Below are positions 1-7,908 of a stretch of 64,000 bases of DNA, piece after piece. The DNA lies in contig OZ243044.1 in the NCBI GenBank assembly GCA_965212135.1, positions 248,001 to 312,000 on the forward strand, in the 5' to 3' direction. A program made the translations under genes and the position numbers. A model generated the notes under the pieces. That model was not told where the DNA came from and did not search any database. It saw nothing but the letters and a program-made list of their open reading frames with translations. The DNA is from Bin75 sp965212135 (GTDB lineage Bacteria > Nitrospirota > Nitrospiria > Nitrospirales > UBA8639). Position 1 is the first letter of the stretch. The number at the start of each line of letters is the position of its first letter.

Positions 1-125
1 CGGCGTGACACGTTGTTTCCGGGAAGCTCGTTGCCGGAGAAGGCGGATAGGTCTGTGAGGTGAAGACTATGTACCACGGAACGAGAGGAGCTTGTCAAGA
101 GGGGGCCTGTCTCATCCCATCCTGA

Positions 126-989
126 TTACTCCCCGTTGAGAGGGTAATATTTCACGACCGAACCGGTTTGATCATGGAACAACCCGCTGGCGCCCGCCTT
201 CACGGTTCGTTGTCCCGCGGGAGAGAGGACGTAGGCCAAAAAGGCGCGGGCGACGGCAGAGGCGTCGGTGTTCATGACAAAAACCACCGGGCGCCGCAGT
301 GGGTAGGTGCCGTCCAGGACGGTTTGATATTCAGGTTCAACGCCGTCAATGAATACGAGTGTGACGCCATAGCCATCCCGCCGCGCTTGCAGGGCGGGGC
401 CCATTGACACATAGGCAATGGCATAGGTGTCGCCGTTAATGGCCTTAAAGGTTTCGTTCTCTTTTTCGACGACGCTGCCCCGGCTGTCCGCATGATGTTC
501 AATGCCCAGGAGTCGTTCAAAGGGCTGACGAATGTTCTGATTCCAGGTTCGCTGCAGCAGCGAAATTCTCGTCTCCGGCCCGTCTTCGTACACTTGCGAC
601 CAGAAGGTGACTTTCCCGGAAAAAATTTGCGCCAGTTGTTCCCTGGTGAGTTCGTCGAGCGGATTGGCAAAGTTGATCACCACGGCGATGCCGTCCCATG
701 CCACCGTGGTCGAAGGGAGATCGTGTGCCGCCTGACCGGTGATCGCAATGTCGGCCCCGCCGTTTCGAATTTCTTCGATGGGCCTGGCATTCTGGTGCCA
801 GAAAAAATCAAGGGACGTTTGGGGGTGCAACGCTTCAAATTGTTTCGCCAACGCCTCAATCGCATACCGTTCCGGCCCGTTGCCGACGATGAGCGCGGCG
901 CCGGTTAACTCTTCGGCCAAGCCAGCCACGGGCGCGCTAAGCAGCAGCGCGGTCGCCAGCAGGGACGACGTGACCGCATGACGGCGCAT
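126..989 (-). CDS. PstS-like phosphate/anion-binding periplasmic protein
   Basis: Probable periplasmic solute-binding protein of the PstS-like superfamily (type II periplasmic binding fold), 287 aa. The first ~25 residues (basic MRRHAV, then a hydrophobic stretch ending near GLAEE) look like a Sec signal peptide, so I start at this Met rather than at the upstream in-frame one at 1091. The body contains NPLDELTREQLAQIFSGK at about 110-130 and GSVVEKENETF at about 170, both typical of PstS-family proteins, and YVLSPAGQ near the C-terminus. No permease or ATPase genes lie beside it, so it may act as an orphan binding or sensor protein. The ligand is inferred from the family, not shown. Confidence 0.75.
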   Translation of the reverse strand: MRRHAVTSSLLATALLLSAPVAGLAEELTGAALIVGNGPERYAIEALAKQFEALHPQTSLDFFWHQNARPIEEIRNGGADIAITGQAAHDLPSTTVAWDGIAVVINFANPLDELTREQLAQIFSGKVTFWSQVYEDGPETRISLLQRTWNQNIRQPFERLLGIEHHADSRGSVVEKENETFKAINGDTYAIAYVSMGPALQARRDGYGVTLVFIDGVEPEYQTVLDGTYPLRRPVVFVMNTDASAVARAFLAYVLSPAGQRTVKAGASGLFHDQTGSVVKYYPLNGE

Positions 990-1112
990 GCCGCGCCGCG
1001 GCCCGTTGGGGGCGGGACAATCCGCGTCCCGCAACGAGCAACGTGGCGATCCTGTGTCAATCATGCGGGGAGTCACTGGCAGGCAAGCCATGCGAGGTGA
1101 ATCGGGCGCGCG

Positions 1113-1421
1113 CTAATTTTCTCCGGAACCGGCATCCCCGTGGTGCGTCATTCTGGGAGCGCCGGGCACGGCGCGCGCGCCCATGATCGGCGGCAGTTTT
1201 TTAAATTTATCCATTCTCTCGTTGTACATGTTCCTGGCTTTCATCTCGCTGAATCCGGGTTTCTGTTCCCCCTTGACCTGTGAAGCGAATACGGACATGA
1301 GCCGGCTGGCGTTGACTTCGTGGCATTGGGGACAGGGCGTGTCTTCCGGTCTTGCGTTGACGGATTGGAGTAATTCAAATTGATGGTCGCAGGCTTTGCA
1401 TTGATATTCGTAAACGGGCAT
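1113..1421 (-). CDS. FmdB-family zinc-ribbon protein
   Basis: Small protein (102 aa) opening with MPVYEYQCKAC and CPQC about 20 residues later, the paired CxxC zinc ribbon of the FmdB/CxxC_CxxC_SSSS family. The C-terminal half is basic then glycine-rich and without recognisable domain. The ATG at 1421 is preferred over the in-frame GTG at 1433 because AAGGGAG lies about 11 bases before the ATG and directly abuts the GTG. FmdB proteins are annotated as putative regulators but their role is unproven. It lies on the same strand as the binding-protein gene that follows, 123 bases away. Confidence 0.8.
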   Translation of the reverse strand: MPVYEYQCKACDHQFELLQSVNARPEDTPCPQCHEVNASRLMSVFASQVKGEQKPGFSEMKARNMYNERMDKFKKLPPIMGARAVPGAPRMTHHGDAGSGEN

Positions 1422-1537
1422 GGGTTGGGTCACTCCCTTGCTGTGGATTCATATGGGTCGTTAGGTCAAACCCATTATACATGATTGACCGTGCCGCTGG
1501 CCATCACAAGATGCCGGTCATGGCAGGGAGCCGAATC

Positions 1538-1567
1538 TTGACGTCTTGAATTTTTCTCCTTTAGAAT
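1538..1567 (+). promoter_or_regulatory. Predicted sigma70 promoter for the small-gene cluster
   Basis: TTGACG (1538-1543), an 18-base spacer and TAGAAT (1562-1567). It lies about 50 bases before the start codon at 1617 and would drive the three small genes that follow. Confidence 0.45.
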
Positions 1568-1616
1568 CGGAACGTTTGATGGCTGTGATTTATTACAACG
1601 TGTGAGAGGGGGGGTC

Positions 1617-1796
1617 ATGTCTGTTTTGGTGAGAACGTATCGGTTGGCGAGTGGGTTGCAACAGGAAGAACGGATTGATGATCCGGACCGCATTGAACGG
1701 TATATGAAACTTTTTGATCGCGAAGATCTGAAAAAAATCCAAACAGGGGCATGGGTCAGAATTGAAAAAGATGAGTGGCAACTTCTCAAAGACTGA
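1617..1796 (+). CDS. Small hypothetical protein (59 aa)
   Basis: No family recognised. It starts at the ATG at 1617, preceded by a purine-rich GAGAGGGGGGG ribosome site; an in-frame GTG at 1602 lies inside or before that site. The protein is charged and soluble, with no signal peptide or membrane segment, and ends in WVRIEKDEWQLLKD. It follows a credible promoter and is the first of three small genes that look like one transcription unit. Function unknown. Confidence 0.55.
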   Translation: MSVLVRTYRLASGLQQEERIDDPDRIERYMKLFDREDLKKIQTGAWVRIEKDEWQLLKD

Positions 1797-1828
1797 CGCG
1801 GCCTTTCCTCATCCCCGTAGGTTCGCAG

Positions 1829-2032
1829 ATGGCTATTTGGGTTAATATCCGACGATCGTTGGATGAGGCCGTTCTGCATAAAGAACGGTGCATCGAAGTT
1901 CCTTCCACACCCATGCGGTCTGATTTTTGGGAGGGCGGATGGTTTGAATATCCCGATACGGACACCGCCATGGATGCCTTGGAACAGTCCGGGGTGATGC
2001 GTCAGATGAAGTGTCGGCTGTGCAAGCCCTGA
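1829..2032 (+). CDS. Small hypothetical protein (67 aa)
   Basis: Unrecognised 67-aa protein starting MAIWVNIRRSLDEAV and ending MRQMKCRLCKP. The frame stays open upstream to 1775, overlapping the previous gene, but the ATG at 1829 leaves the two genes just apart. The composition is balanced and aromatic (WEGGWFEYPD), as in a real folded protein. The two C-terminal cysteines are spaced CxxC. The ribosome site is weak, so the start is uncertain. It sits between two other small unknown genes on the same strand. Confidence 0.5.
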   Translation: MAIWVNIRRSLDEAVLHKERCIEVPSTPMRSDFWEGGWFEYPDTDTAMDALEQSGVMRQMKCRLCKP

Positions 2033-2055
2033 AGCGGGGCGTCCGGTACGGGCCT

Positions 2056-2532
2056 ATGGCTGAAAAATTTGGCGGCTATCGGTGGGTGAAGGATGGGTAT
2101 CTTGATAATCGCACGCCGGGAGTGGTGGTGGGGACGATGCGCTTTGCCGCCCTTGGGCCGGTGGATGTGTATTTGAACGGGGATTTCAAGCCCGACATTG
2201 CCGGGCAGATTTTTTCCTTTACGAATTCACGGTTTGCCGATGACGCCAACGCCGCGTCGCGCTTGCTGGAGTTGGCCGTTCCCCAGATCGGCACTGTCAG
2301 TTCGATTTCCTTTGACCCGCATCCTCTGCTTGCGCCGCATCCCTATATTGAATGGTTTTCGCTCACGGGAGACCATTATCGGATTGAATTACAGGAAGGC
2401 GATGCGCGGCTTCTCAATCCGGACGAGGCCTTGATCCATGACGAGGACAGTCGAAAGATCAGGGAAGCCCATGCGGGTCACGCGGCTCATCCTTCTGCGG
2501 AGCCCATGCCGTCCGAACGGGAATGGTTCTAG
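2056..2532 (+). CDS. Conserved-looking hypothetical protein (158 aa)
   Basis: Soluble protein without signal peptide or membrane segment. The N-terminal part contains DGYLDNRTPGVVVGTMRF and YLNGDFKPDIAGQIFSF, which suggest a beta-rich domain, followed by a proline/histidine/alanine-rich tail. I start at the ATG at 2056; a GTG at 2011 in the same frame would overlap the preceding gene by 22 bases. No function can be assigned. It ends 104 bases before hemE and is separated from it by a strong promoter, so it is probably not co-regulated with haem synthesis. Confidence 0.6.
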   Translation: MAEKFGGYRWVKDGYLDNRTPGVVVGTMRFAALGPVDVYLNGDFKPDIAGQIFSFTNSRFADDANAASRLLELAVPQIGTVSSISFDPHPLLAPHPYIEWFSLTGDHYRIELQEGDARLLNPDEALIHDEDSRKIREAHAGHAAHPSAEPMPSEREWF

Positions 2533-2596
2533 CGTTTGACCGGGATCGTGTGCGTGGCGACACCTCTTTCGGTCCGTGAAAAATCTGTTGTGTTCA

Positions 2597-2626
2597 TTGA
2601 CAGTCCTTTTTCCCCGTCCGTACAAT
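2597..2626 (+). promoter_or_regulatory. hemE promoter, near-leaderless geometry
   Basis: TTGACA (2597-2602), an 18-base spacer and TACAAT (2621-2626). The -10 box ends only ten bases before the hemE ATG at 2637, and the bases between are pyrimidine-rich with no Shine-Dalgarno sequence. Transcription should begin within a few bases of the start codon. Confidence 0.65.
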
Positions 2627-2636
2627 TCCTCCCCTT

Positions 2637-3665
2637 ATGACCAACGATCGTTTTCTGAAAGCCTGCCGCCGCGAACCCGTGGATCGGACTCCGGTCTGGT
2701 TTATGCGTCAGGCCGGACGATATATGAAGGAATATCAACGGGTTCGGGCGAAGCATGGCATCCTTGATGTCTGTAAAACGCCGGAGTTGGCCGCGGAAGT
2801 GACGCTCCAGCCTGTTGAACGGTTTGACGTGGACGCCGCCATCATTTTTGCGGATATCCTGCTGCTGTTGGAGCCGATGGGGCTGGAGCTGACTTTCCAT
2901 GAAAAGAAGGGACCCGTCATTCTCAATCCGGTGAGACATCAAGACGACCTCAAGCGATTGCGCCGCGTGGATGGCGAGGCCTTTCGATTCTCATCCGACG
3001 CCGTCAGGTTGGCAGCCAGGCAGTTGGATGGACGCGTCCCCCTCATTGGTTTTGCCGGGGCTCCCTTTACCCTGGCCAGTTATGCCATCGAGGGCGGGAG
3101 TTCACGAAACTATATCGCCACCAAGCAACTGATGTTCGGCCGGCCCGACCAGTGGCATGCCTTGCTCGAAAAATTTTCTGAGACGGCCGCCGTGTATCTG
3201 CACAACCAGATTCAAGCGGGTGCGCAGGCCGTTCAAATTTTTGACAGTTGGGTGGGGTGTCTGTCTCCGGGCGACTACGAGACCTATGCCTTGCCGCACG
3301 TCAAATCGCTGATTGAACGTGTACGGCCTGCGGGCGTCCCGATGATCTATTTTGGAACGGGAACGTCCACGCTCCTGTCCATGATGCGAAGCGCCGGCAG
3401 CGACGTCCTGGGGTTGGACTGGCATGTTGAGCTTGATGAAGCCTGGGCCCGCATCGGGTTCGACGTCGCCGTGCAGGGGAACCTTGACCCCGTGGCGTTG
3501 TTCGCGCCTCTGCCGGAGCTTGAACGCCGCATCAAAGACATTCTGGAAAGAGCGGGGAATCGGGTTGGACATATTTTCAATCTCGGGCATGGCATTCTTC
3601 CCCAAACCCCCGTCGAGCACGTTGAGGCGGCCATTGAATGCGTGCATGCCCGGAGCGCTCGTTGA
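2637..3665 (+). CDS. hemE: Uroporphyrinogen decarboxylase
   Basis: Cytoplasmic enzyme that removes four carboxyl groups from uroporphyrinogen III to give coproporphyrinogen III in haem synthesis. At 342 aa it is full length. The N-terminal signature RTPVWFMRQAGRYMKEY (about 17-33), AAIIFADILLLLEPMG and the conserved aspartate region around QIFDSWVGCLSPGDY are all present, as is the C-terminal FNLGHGILPQTP. It begins at an ATG directly downstream of a strong promoter with no room for a normal ribosome site. A methyltransferase gene (frameshifted) and protoporphyrinogen oxidase follow on the same strand, so the two haem genes flank an unrelated gene. Confidence 0.97.
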   Translation: MTNDRFLKACRREPVDRTPVWFMRQAGRYMKEYQRVRAKHGILDVCKTPELAAEVTLQPVERFDVDAAIIFADILLLLEPMGLELTFHEKKGPVILNPVRHQDDLKRLRRVDGEAFRFSSDAVRLAARQLDGRVPLIGFAGAPFTLASYAIEGGSSRNYIATKQLMFGRPDQWHALLEKFSETAAVYLHNQIQAGAQAVQIFDSWVGCLSPGDYETYALPHVKSLIERVRPAGVPMIYFGTGTSTLLSMMRSAGSDVLGLDWHVELDEAWARIGFDVAVQGNLDPVALFAPLPELERRIKDILERAGNRVGHIFNLGHGILPQTPVEHVEAAIECVHARSAR

Positions 3666-3703
3666 GGCGCGTTGCCCTGCCGGTTGTGAGTGGTGCCGCT
3701 CCG

Positions 3704-3934
3704 ATGATGTGGTTGAATAAGAGGTACAAAACGGTGAAAGCGTTACTGCATGGTTACTACGCAACGAGAATTCATCTGCCGATCTCCGGGGTCGCCAGAT
3801 CGTGGCGGCGGTTTTCCAGGCGCGTGAGAAACAAAGAGGGGGGATTGTTGCAGCAGGTGGCGTTGCCGGGGATTTCATGGAGAGCCTGCACGGGTCGGCG
3901 ACTGGTCGGGATATGGGGGGGGGAAAGGTCATGA
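3704..3934 (+). pseudogene. N-terminal part of the frameshifted SAM methyltransferase
   Basis: An open frame (codon starts at 3704 + 3n) encodes MMWLNKRYKTVK, then YYATRIHLPISGVARSWRRF and LPGISWRACTG. In my recollection this matches the N-terminal region that normally precedes the EIGT-type domain encoded downstream in another frame. The frame stops at 3932-3934, just after a run of nine G. Removing one G from that run joins this frame exactly to the downstream domain, giving a protein of about 253 aa. I therefore read this segment and 3960-4466 as one gene split by a one-base indel. Whether that is real, phase-variable or a sequencing error cannot be told here. Confidence 0.55.
3915..3923 (+). 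repeat. Homopolymeric G9 tract inside a coding region
   Basis: Nine consecutive G at the point where the methyltransferase reading frame breaks. A tract of eight G would keep the frame open across the whole gene. Confidence 0.9.
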
Positions 3935-3959
3935 AAATATCCGATCTGGTGAACTCGGT

Positions 3960-4466
3960 GTGATCAACCTGATTTCGGCGGAGTGCGAGGACGGCACCAA
4001 TCTGTTCGAAATTGGCACATGCGACGGCCGCACGTCGTTGAACTTGGCATTGACATGCCCCCCCCATTGCAAGGTGTACACGCTTGATCTTCCCCCGGCC
4101 ATGCAACACCCGTTGCTGTCGGCCGCATCGGGGGAAAAGATTGAACAATACCGGACGTCGCATCCTGTCATGACGGCAAAAATCCACCGGCTATTCGGCG
4201 ACTCGGCCACCTGTGATTTTTCTCCTTACGCGAACTCGTGTTCGTTGGTGTTTGTTGATGGCGATCATAGGTACGATTATGCGATGTCCGATACGCGTGC
4301 CGCGATGAAGATGGTCACACGCGGGGGAATCGTTTTGTGGCATGACTACGGAATCTTTGATGGCGTCACGAAAGCGCTGGAGGACATTGAGGCGAGAGAA
4401 CAGATGGGTTTCAAAAACATTCGCGGCACGAGCCTGGTGTATTGGAAGCACGGGCAGGGAAGATGA
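3960..4466 (+). CDS. Class I SAM-dependent methyltransferase, catalytic part (frameshifted gene)
   Basis: The 168-aa open frame carries the methyltransferase fold: NLFEIGTCDGRTSLNLAL is the SAM-binding loop, VYTLDLPP the acidic second-strand motif, and VFVDGDHRYDY and GGIVLWHDYG follow in the order expected of the Methyltransf_24 family. It ends with NIRGTSLVYWK. The GTG at 3960 is only the first possible start in this frame. The domain's own beginning (HENIRSGELGVINLIS) is encoded upstream of it in the same frame from about 3924, so the true gene most likely starts near 3704 and crosses the G9 tract. The substrate is unknown. It sits between hemE and hemG but has no obvious haem role. Confidence 0.75.
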   Translation: MINLISAECEDGTNLFEIGTCDGRTSLNLALTCPPHCKVYTLDLPPAMQHPLLSAASGEKIEQYRTSHPVMTAKIHRLFGDSATCDFSPYANSCSLVFVDGDHRYDYAMSDTRAAMKMVTRGGIVLWHDYGIFDGVTKALEDIEAREQMGFKNIRGTSLVYWKHGQGR

Positions 4467-4523
4467 ATGTTTGGGCATAGTCAACCCCGGGTTGCCGGTT
4501 CTGGTTTCGGACAGTGATAGCGC

Positions 4524-5978
4524 ATGGCTGTTCCTAAACGAGTCGTGGTCGTGGGCGGAGGGATTTCAGGCCTGTCCGTTGCGTTGGCCTTAACGGAACA
4601 GGCGGGCATGACGGGGCAACCGCTTCACTGTACGGTCCTGGAGGGCCATGCTGCTTTTGGCGGGAAAATTGTCACGAACCATATGAATGGATTGGTCGTG
4701 GAGGGCGGTCCCGATTCGTTTCTTACGACCAAACCGTCGGCCCTTGATCTGTGTGAAAAACTGGGGCTGACTTCGCAGTTGATCAATACCAGCGAGGGAG
4801 GTGGTCGGGCGTTTACCTATTCGAAAGGGCGCTTGCGCGAGTTTCCCCAGGGTCTCATTTCAATGGTTCCCACCACATTGAGCCCCTTGTTTCGGAGCGG
4901 AGTGGTGTCCTGGGCCGGCATTGTGCGAATGGGGGCGGATTGGTTGATTCCCGCTCGACCGGAGAACGGCGGGGAAGAGACTTTGGCCGGGTTTTTTAGT
5001 CGGCGTCTCGGCGCCGAGGCGTTTCATCGCCTGATTGAACCGTTCGTCGCGGGGATTTATGCCGGTGACGCGAATGAGTTAAGCGTGGCCGCGACGTTTC
5101 CTCAATTCGTCGAGCTGGAGCGCAAACATGGCAGTCTCCTCAAGGGGGCCTTGGCCATGCGGCGGACACGGTCTTCGCAACGTCAGGGGACGACGTCCGC
5201 CCGCACACTCTTTACGACCCTGCAAGGCGGGCTGGGTGATTTAATCACTCGGTTGGCGGACAACCTGTCGGATGCCGGCGTGTCTCTTCGGCGAGGGGCC
5301 GCCGTGCGGATGGTGCATGTGTCACGGGATTCCCGTCACGGCCCACCGTACCGGCTTGCGTTGGAAGGAGGAGAAACCCTGGACGCCGAGGCCGTCGTCC
5401 TTGCGACTCCCGCGCCGGTTTCCGCGGGTTTGGTGCGCTCGTTCGACCGCGAATCCGCCGCGTTGCTCGACCAGATTCCTTATGCCTCTACGGTCACCAT
5501 CTCCATGGCCTATTCCGCGCCGGAGGTCAAACGTCAGCTTCGCGGCTATGGCTTTGTGGTGCCGCGCATTGAACGTCGCGACATGATCGCCGCCACGTGG
5601 TCGTCAATGAAGTGGACGGGTCGCGCGCCCGCCGGCCAATGTCTGATTCGGTGTTATCTGGGCGGTCGCGGGCGCGAGCATGTGCTGGATTTGGACGATG
5701 CCGAACTGACGCGGTACGCTTGTCGGGAATTGGAAGCGATGGCCGGCATTCAAAGCCGTCCGTTCCACGTGCAAGTGTATAGATGGCATCAGGCAATCCC
5801 GCAGTATATCTGCGGGCATCGAGAACGGGTCCGACGCATTCGCCAAGGCGTCGCCCGATACCCCGGGCTGTACGTGACGGGAGCGGCGTATGGGGGAATA
5901 GGCATTCCGGATTGCATCCGTGACGCGGGGAGCACGTCTGAAGCGTTGAGCGCCTATTTGTGGACACAGGCATCGTGA
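4524..5978 (+). CDS. hemG: Protoporphyrinogen oxidase (HemG/HemY type)
   Basis: FAD-dependent oxidase converting protoporphyrinogen IX to protoporphyrin IX, the penultimate haem step. The 484-aa protein opens with the dinucleotide-binding motif VVVVGGGISGLSVALAL, followed by FGGKIVTNHMNGLVVEGGPD and FLTTKPSALDLCEKLGL as in HemY-type enzymes. It closes with LYVTGAAYGGIGIPDCI, the C-terminal FAD-contact motif. Length matches the family (about 450-490 aa). It shares a strand with hemE. The ribosome site before the ATG is weak, so translation may depend on read-through from upstream. Confidence 0.93.
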   Translation: MAVPKRVVVVGGGISGLSVALALTEQAGMTGQPLHCTVLEGHAAFGGKIVTNHMNGLVVEGGPDSFLTTKPSALDLCEKLGLTSQLINTSEGGGRAFTYSKGRLREFPQGLISMVPTTLSPLFRSGVVSWAGIVRMGADWLIPARPENGGEETLAGFFSRRLGAEAFHRLIEPFVAGIYAGDANELSVAATFPQFVELERKHGSLLKGALAMRRTRSSQRQGTTSARTLFTTLQGGLGDLITRLADNLSDAGVSLRRGAAVRMVHVSRDSRHGPPYRLALEGGETLDAEAVVLATPAPVSAGLVRSFDRESAALLDQIPYASTVTISMAYSAPEVKRQLRGYGFVVPRIERRDMIAATWSSMKWTGRAPAGQCLIRCYLGGRGREHVLDLDDAELTRYACRELEAMAGIQSRPFHVQVYRWHQAIPQYICGHRERVRRIRQGVARYPGLYVTGAAYGGIGIPDCIRDAGSTSEALSAYLWTQAS

Positions 5979-6021
5979 CGATTCTGTTGGCTGTTTGGGC
6001 GGGATGAGGAAGAGGGAACGT

Positions 6022-6309
6022 ATGGAACACCGGCCCTGCGTTCGGGCTCATGCCATCATTCGCGGCCTGGTTCAAAAGGTCGGGTTTCGTGCGTTTAGCC
6101 AAGCTCACGCTGTCCGGCTGGGGTTGACCGGCTGGGTGAAAAATCTGTCGGATGGTCGGGTGGAAACGGACGTTGAGGGGACGCAGGATCTCGTGAATGA
6201 GTTTATCCGCGCCATGAAGCACGGGCCGCCTCTTGCTCACGTTCAAGACGTTCAGGTCGAGTGGCTTGACCCGCATGCCCGGGGTTCGGTTTTTGAGATT
6301 ATCGAATGA
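6022..6309 (+). CDS. acyP: Acylphosphatase
   Basis: Small cytoplasmic enzyme (95 aa) hydrolysing acyl phosphates such as carbamoyl- or acetyl-phosphate. The substrate-binding loop reads GLVQKVGFR, where the usual form is GxVQGVxFR, so lysine replaces the second glycine. The catalytic asparagine lies in TGWVKNLSDGRVE. The ATG at 6022 is chosen because AGAGGG lies about six bases before it; an upstream in-frame Met at 5995 has no such site. It is followed by apt after 56 bases. Confidence 0.9.
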   Translation: MEHRPCVRAHAIIRGLVQKVGFRAFSQAHAVRLGLTGWVKNLSDGRVETDVEGTQDLVNEFIRAMKHGPPLAHVQDVQVEWLDPHARGSVFEIIE

Positions 6310-6365
6310 GTGGATGGCGATAACAACCATGCCTGGGGCGGGTTTCAGACTGAAAGGGTTGAGCC

Positions 6366-6881
6366 GTGGATTATAAATCGTTCATTCGCGAGGTTCCGGA
6401 TTTTCCCAAGCCCGGTATTCTGTTTTATGACATTACGACGTTGCTGAAAGACCCGCAAGGCTACCGCCGGATCATCCACGATCTCACGGAGCGCTACCGG
6501 CATGACGCCATCGGCAAGATTGCGGGTATTGAGTCTCGAGGTTTTATCCTGGGATGTCCGTTGGCGTACAACCTGGGGGTGGGGTTTGTGCCTGTCCGCA
6601 AATCGGGCAAACTGCCGGCCGAGACGTTTGAGGTGCGTTATGATCTTGAGTATGGATCAAACTCGCTGGCGATCCATCAAGACGCCGTGACGAAGGGAGA
6701 ACGAGTCCTGGTGGTTGATGATCTTTTGGCCACCGGAGGGACCGCGGCCGCCACCGTGCAGTTGTTGCGGCAAGGAGGGGCGGAAGTTGTCGGGTGTGCC
6801 TTTGCGATTGAATTGCTGTTTTTGAAAGGACGTCAAAAAATTGAGGGGTGCGAGATTCATGCCTTGATGAGTTACCCATGA
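6366..6881 (+). CDS. apt: Adenine phosphoribosyltransferase
   Basis: Purine salvage enzyme making AMP from adenine and PRPP in the cytoplasm. At 171 aa it has the usual length. The N-terminal PDFPKPGILFYDITTLL and the PRPP-binding loop VLVVDDLLATGGTAAATV (about 114-131) are diagnostic, and GIESRGFILGCPLA matches the central motif. It starts with GTG, preceded by AAAGGG at good spacing. No co-functional neighbour is evident beyond the acylphosphatase upstream. Confidence 0.97.
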   Translation: MDYKSFIREVPDFPKPGILFYDITTLLKDPQGYRRIIHDLTERYRHDAIGKIAGIESRGFILGCPLAYNLGVGFVPVRKSGKLPAETFEVRYDLEYGSNSLAIHQDAVTKGERVLVVDDLLATGGTAAATVQLLRQGGAEVVGCAFAIELLFLKGRQKIEGCEIHALMSYP

Positions 6882-6992
6882 ATTGTTATGGTTGACAGCT
6901 TCTAATTTTTACCGCTTCGTTGCGTGTTGTGAGACACAATGGACGCAGCGAAACTCGGCGGAATGCCATGCGGGTGGAAAGGGAGACGTGAC

Positions 6993-7661
6993 ATGGCCGG
7001 AAAATCCACGAAGAAAGCTACGACGGCTGTTTCCAGACGTTCTTCCAAAACGCTGGAGGCGAAAGCGTCTGCGTCGTCCAAAGGCCGGACACGAAAACCT
7101 GCGTTGCGTTCGGTGAAAACGGCACCGACAAAGAAAAAATCAGTTCCCCAAAAGACCGATCAAAAAAAGACTGCCCAGAAAAAGGCTGCTCAGAAAAAAA
7201 CCGGTACCGGCAAGCAAGCCGAAAAGGTTGTTCATGAACCCCTCCCTTATGTCCCCCCGGCGCCCAGGAAGGCGCTCTCTCCGCGGTCCGTGAAACTGCG
7301 GAATCTTATGCTGGAGAAACGGGTCAGGATTATGAAGGAAATTCAAGACCAGCTTGGGCATACCTTGACGGAGGAGCAGCAACGGCGGTTTGAATCGGCC
7401 ATGGACAGCGGAGACCAGGCCGTTCTGGACTTGGACCGCGAGATGGACATTTCTCTTCAGGAAAAGCGGAATCGGGAACGTCAAATGATTGACGAAGCGT
7501 TGGTGAGTTTGGACGAAGGAACCTATGGCATCTGCGTTGAGTGTGAGGCCGAAATCAGCGAAAAACGACTGGCCGTCATGCCGTTTACAAGGCTGTGTGT
7601 CGCATGTCAGGAACGAAGCGAATTGTTTGAAAAAATCGAACGGGGTGAGCAACGAAGCTAA
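6993..7661 (+). CDS. DksA/TraR-type zinc-finger protein with lysine-rich N-terminal arm
   Basis: 222-aa protein in two parts. Residues 1 to about 95 are extremely rich in Lys, Ala, Thr and Ser with repeats of the type QKKTAQKKAAQKK, resembling histone H1-like or unstructured nucleic-acid-binding arms. The rest is a DksA/TraR-like module: a helical region, then the C4 zinc finger YGICVECEAEISEKRL ... RLCVACQ. DksA proteins bind in the RNA polymerase secondary channel. Whether this one does so is inference, since the coiled-coil tip is only partly DksA-like. I start at 6993, where GGGAG precedes the ATG; an upstream in-frame Met at 6939 lacks a site. Confidence 0.8.
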   Translation: MAGKSTKKATTAVSRRSSKTLEAKASASSKGRTRKPALRSVKTAPTKKKSVPQKTDQKKTAQKKAAQKKTGTGKQAEKVVHEPLPYVPPAPRKALSPRSVKLRNLMLEKRVRIMKEIQDQLGHTLTEEQQRRFESAMDSGDQAVLDLDREMDISLQEKRNRERQMIDEALVSLDEGTYGICVECEAEISEKRLAVMPFTRLCVACQERSELFEKIERGEQRS

Positions 7662-7869
7662 CCTGACCGCCATGGATGATTCCCCGCCTTTTTGTATTCT
7701 TTGCCCCGCCCCTCCTTTTTGATTTTCCCCAGGTCTGCACAAGAACCGAGACGTGACGGCAAGCCGTCGAACGGGCTTTCTGCTTTGGTGGGTCGTTGCG
7801 AGCATGGACGGGAGACGGTATGCTGTCCATCGTACAAGGTATGCCGTGAAGGAGGATTGCGGAAACAAG

Positions 7870-7908
7870 ATGGTGAGTGTGACAAAAAGGCCGTTCGGTA
7901 CGCGATGA
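7870..7908 (+). other. Possible 12-codon leader ORF overlapping queC start
   Basis: ATG at 7870 opens a 12-codon frame whose TGA overlaps the queC ATG (ATGA, 7905-7908). AAGGAGG at 7849-7855 is 14 bases upstream, longer than ideal. It could couple translation to queC, but chance is not excluded. Confidence 0.2.

Noticed and set aside
1..63. Possible C-terminal end of an upstream gene (20 codons then TGA)
   Set aside because: Too short to recognise and other frames are equally plausible.
3102..4187. Long minus-strand open frame (361 codons) opposite hemE
   Set aside because: It lies antisense to a perfect hemE and spans the methyltransferase region. Its composition is Arg/His/Gln-rich, typical of a shadow frame, and it has no family motif.
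5527..6330. Minus-strand 267-codon open frame opposite hemG and acylphosphatase
   Set aside because: Antisense to two well-supported genes, low-complexity translation, no ribosome site.
7140..7868. Minus-strand 242-codon frame opposite the DksA-like gene
   Set aside because: Arises from the repetitive Lys codons of the sense gene; translation has long Leu/Phe runs of no known family.
7662..7904. preQ1 riboswitch before queC
   Set aside because: No recognisable aptamer hairpin with A-rich tail; nothing matching the class I or II pattern by eye.
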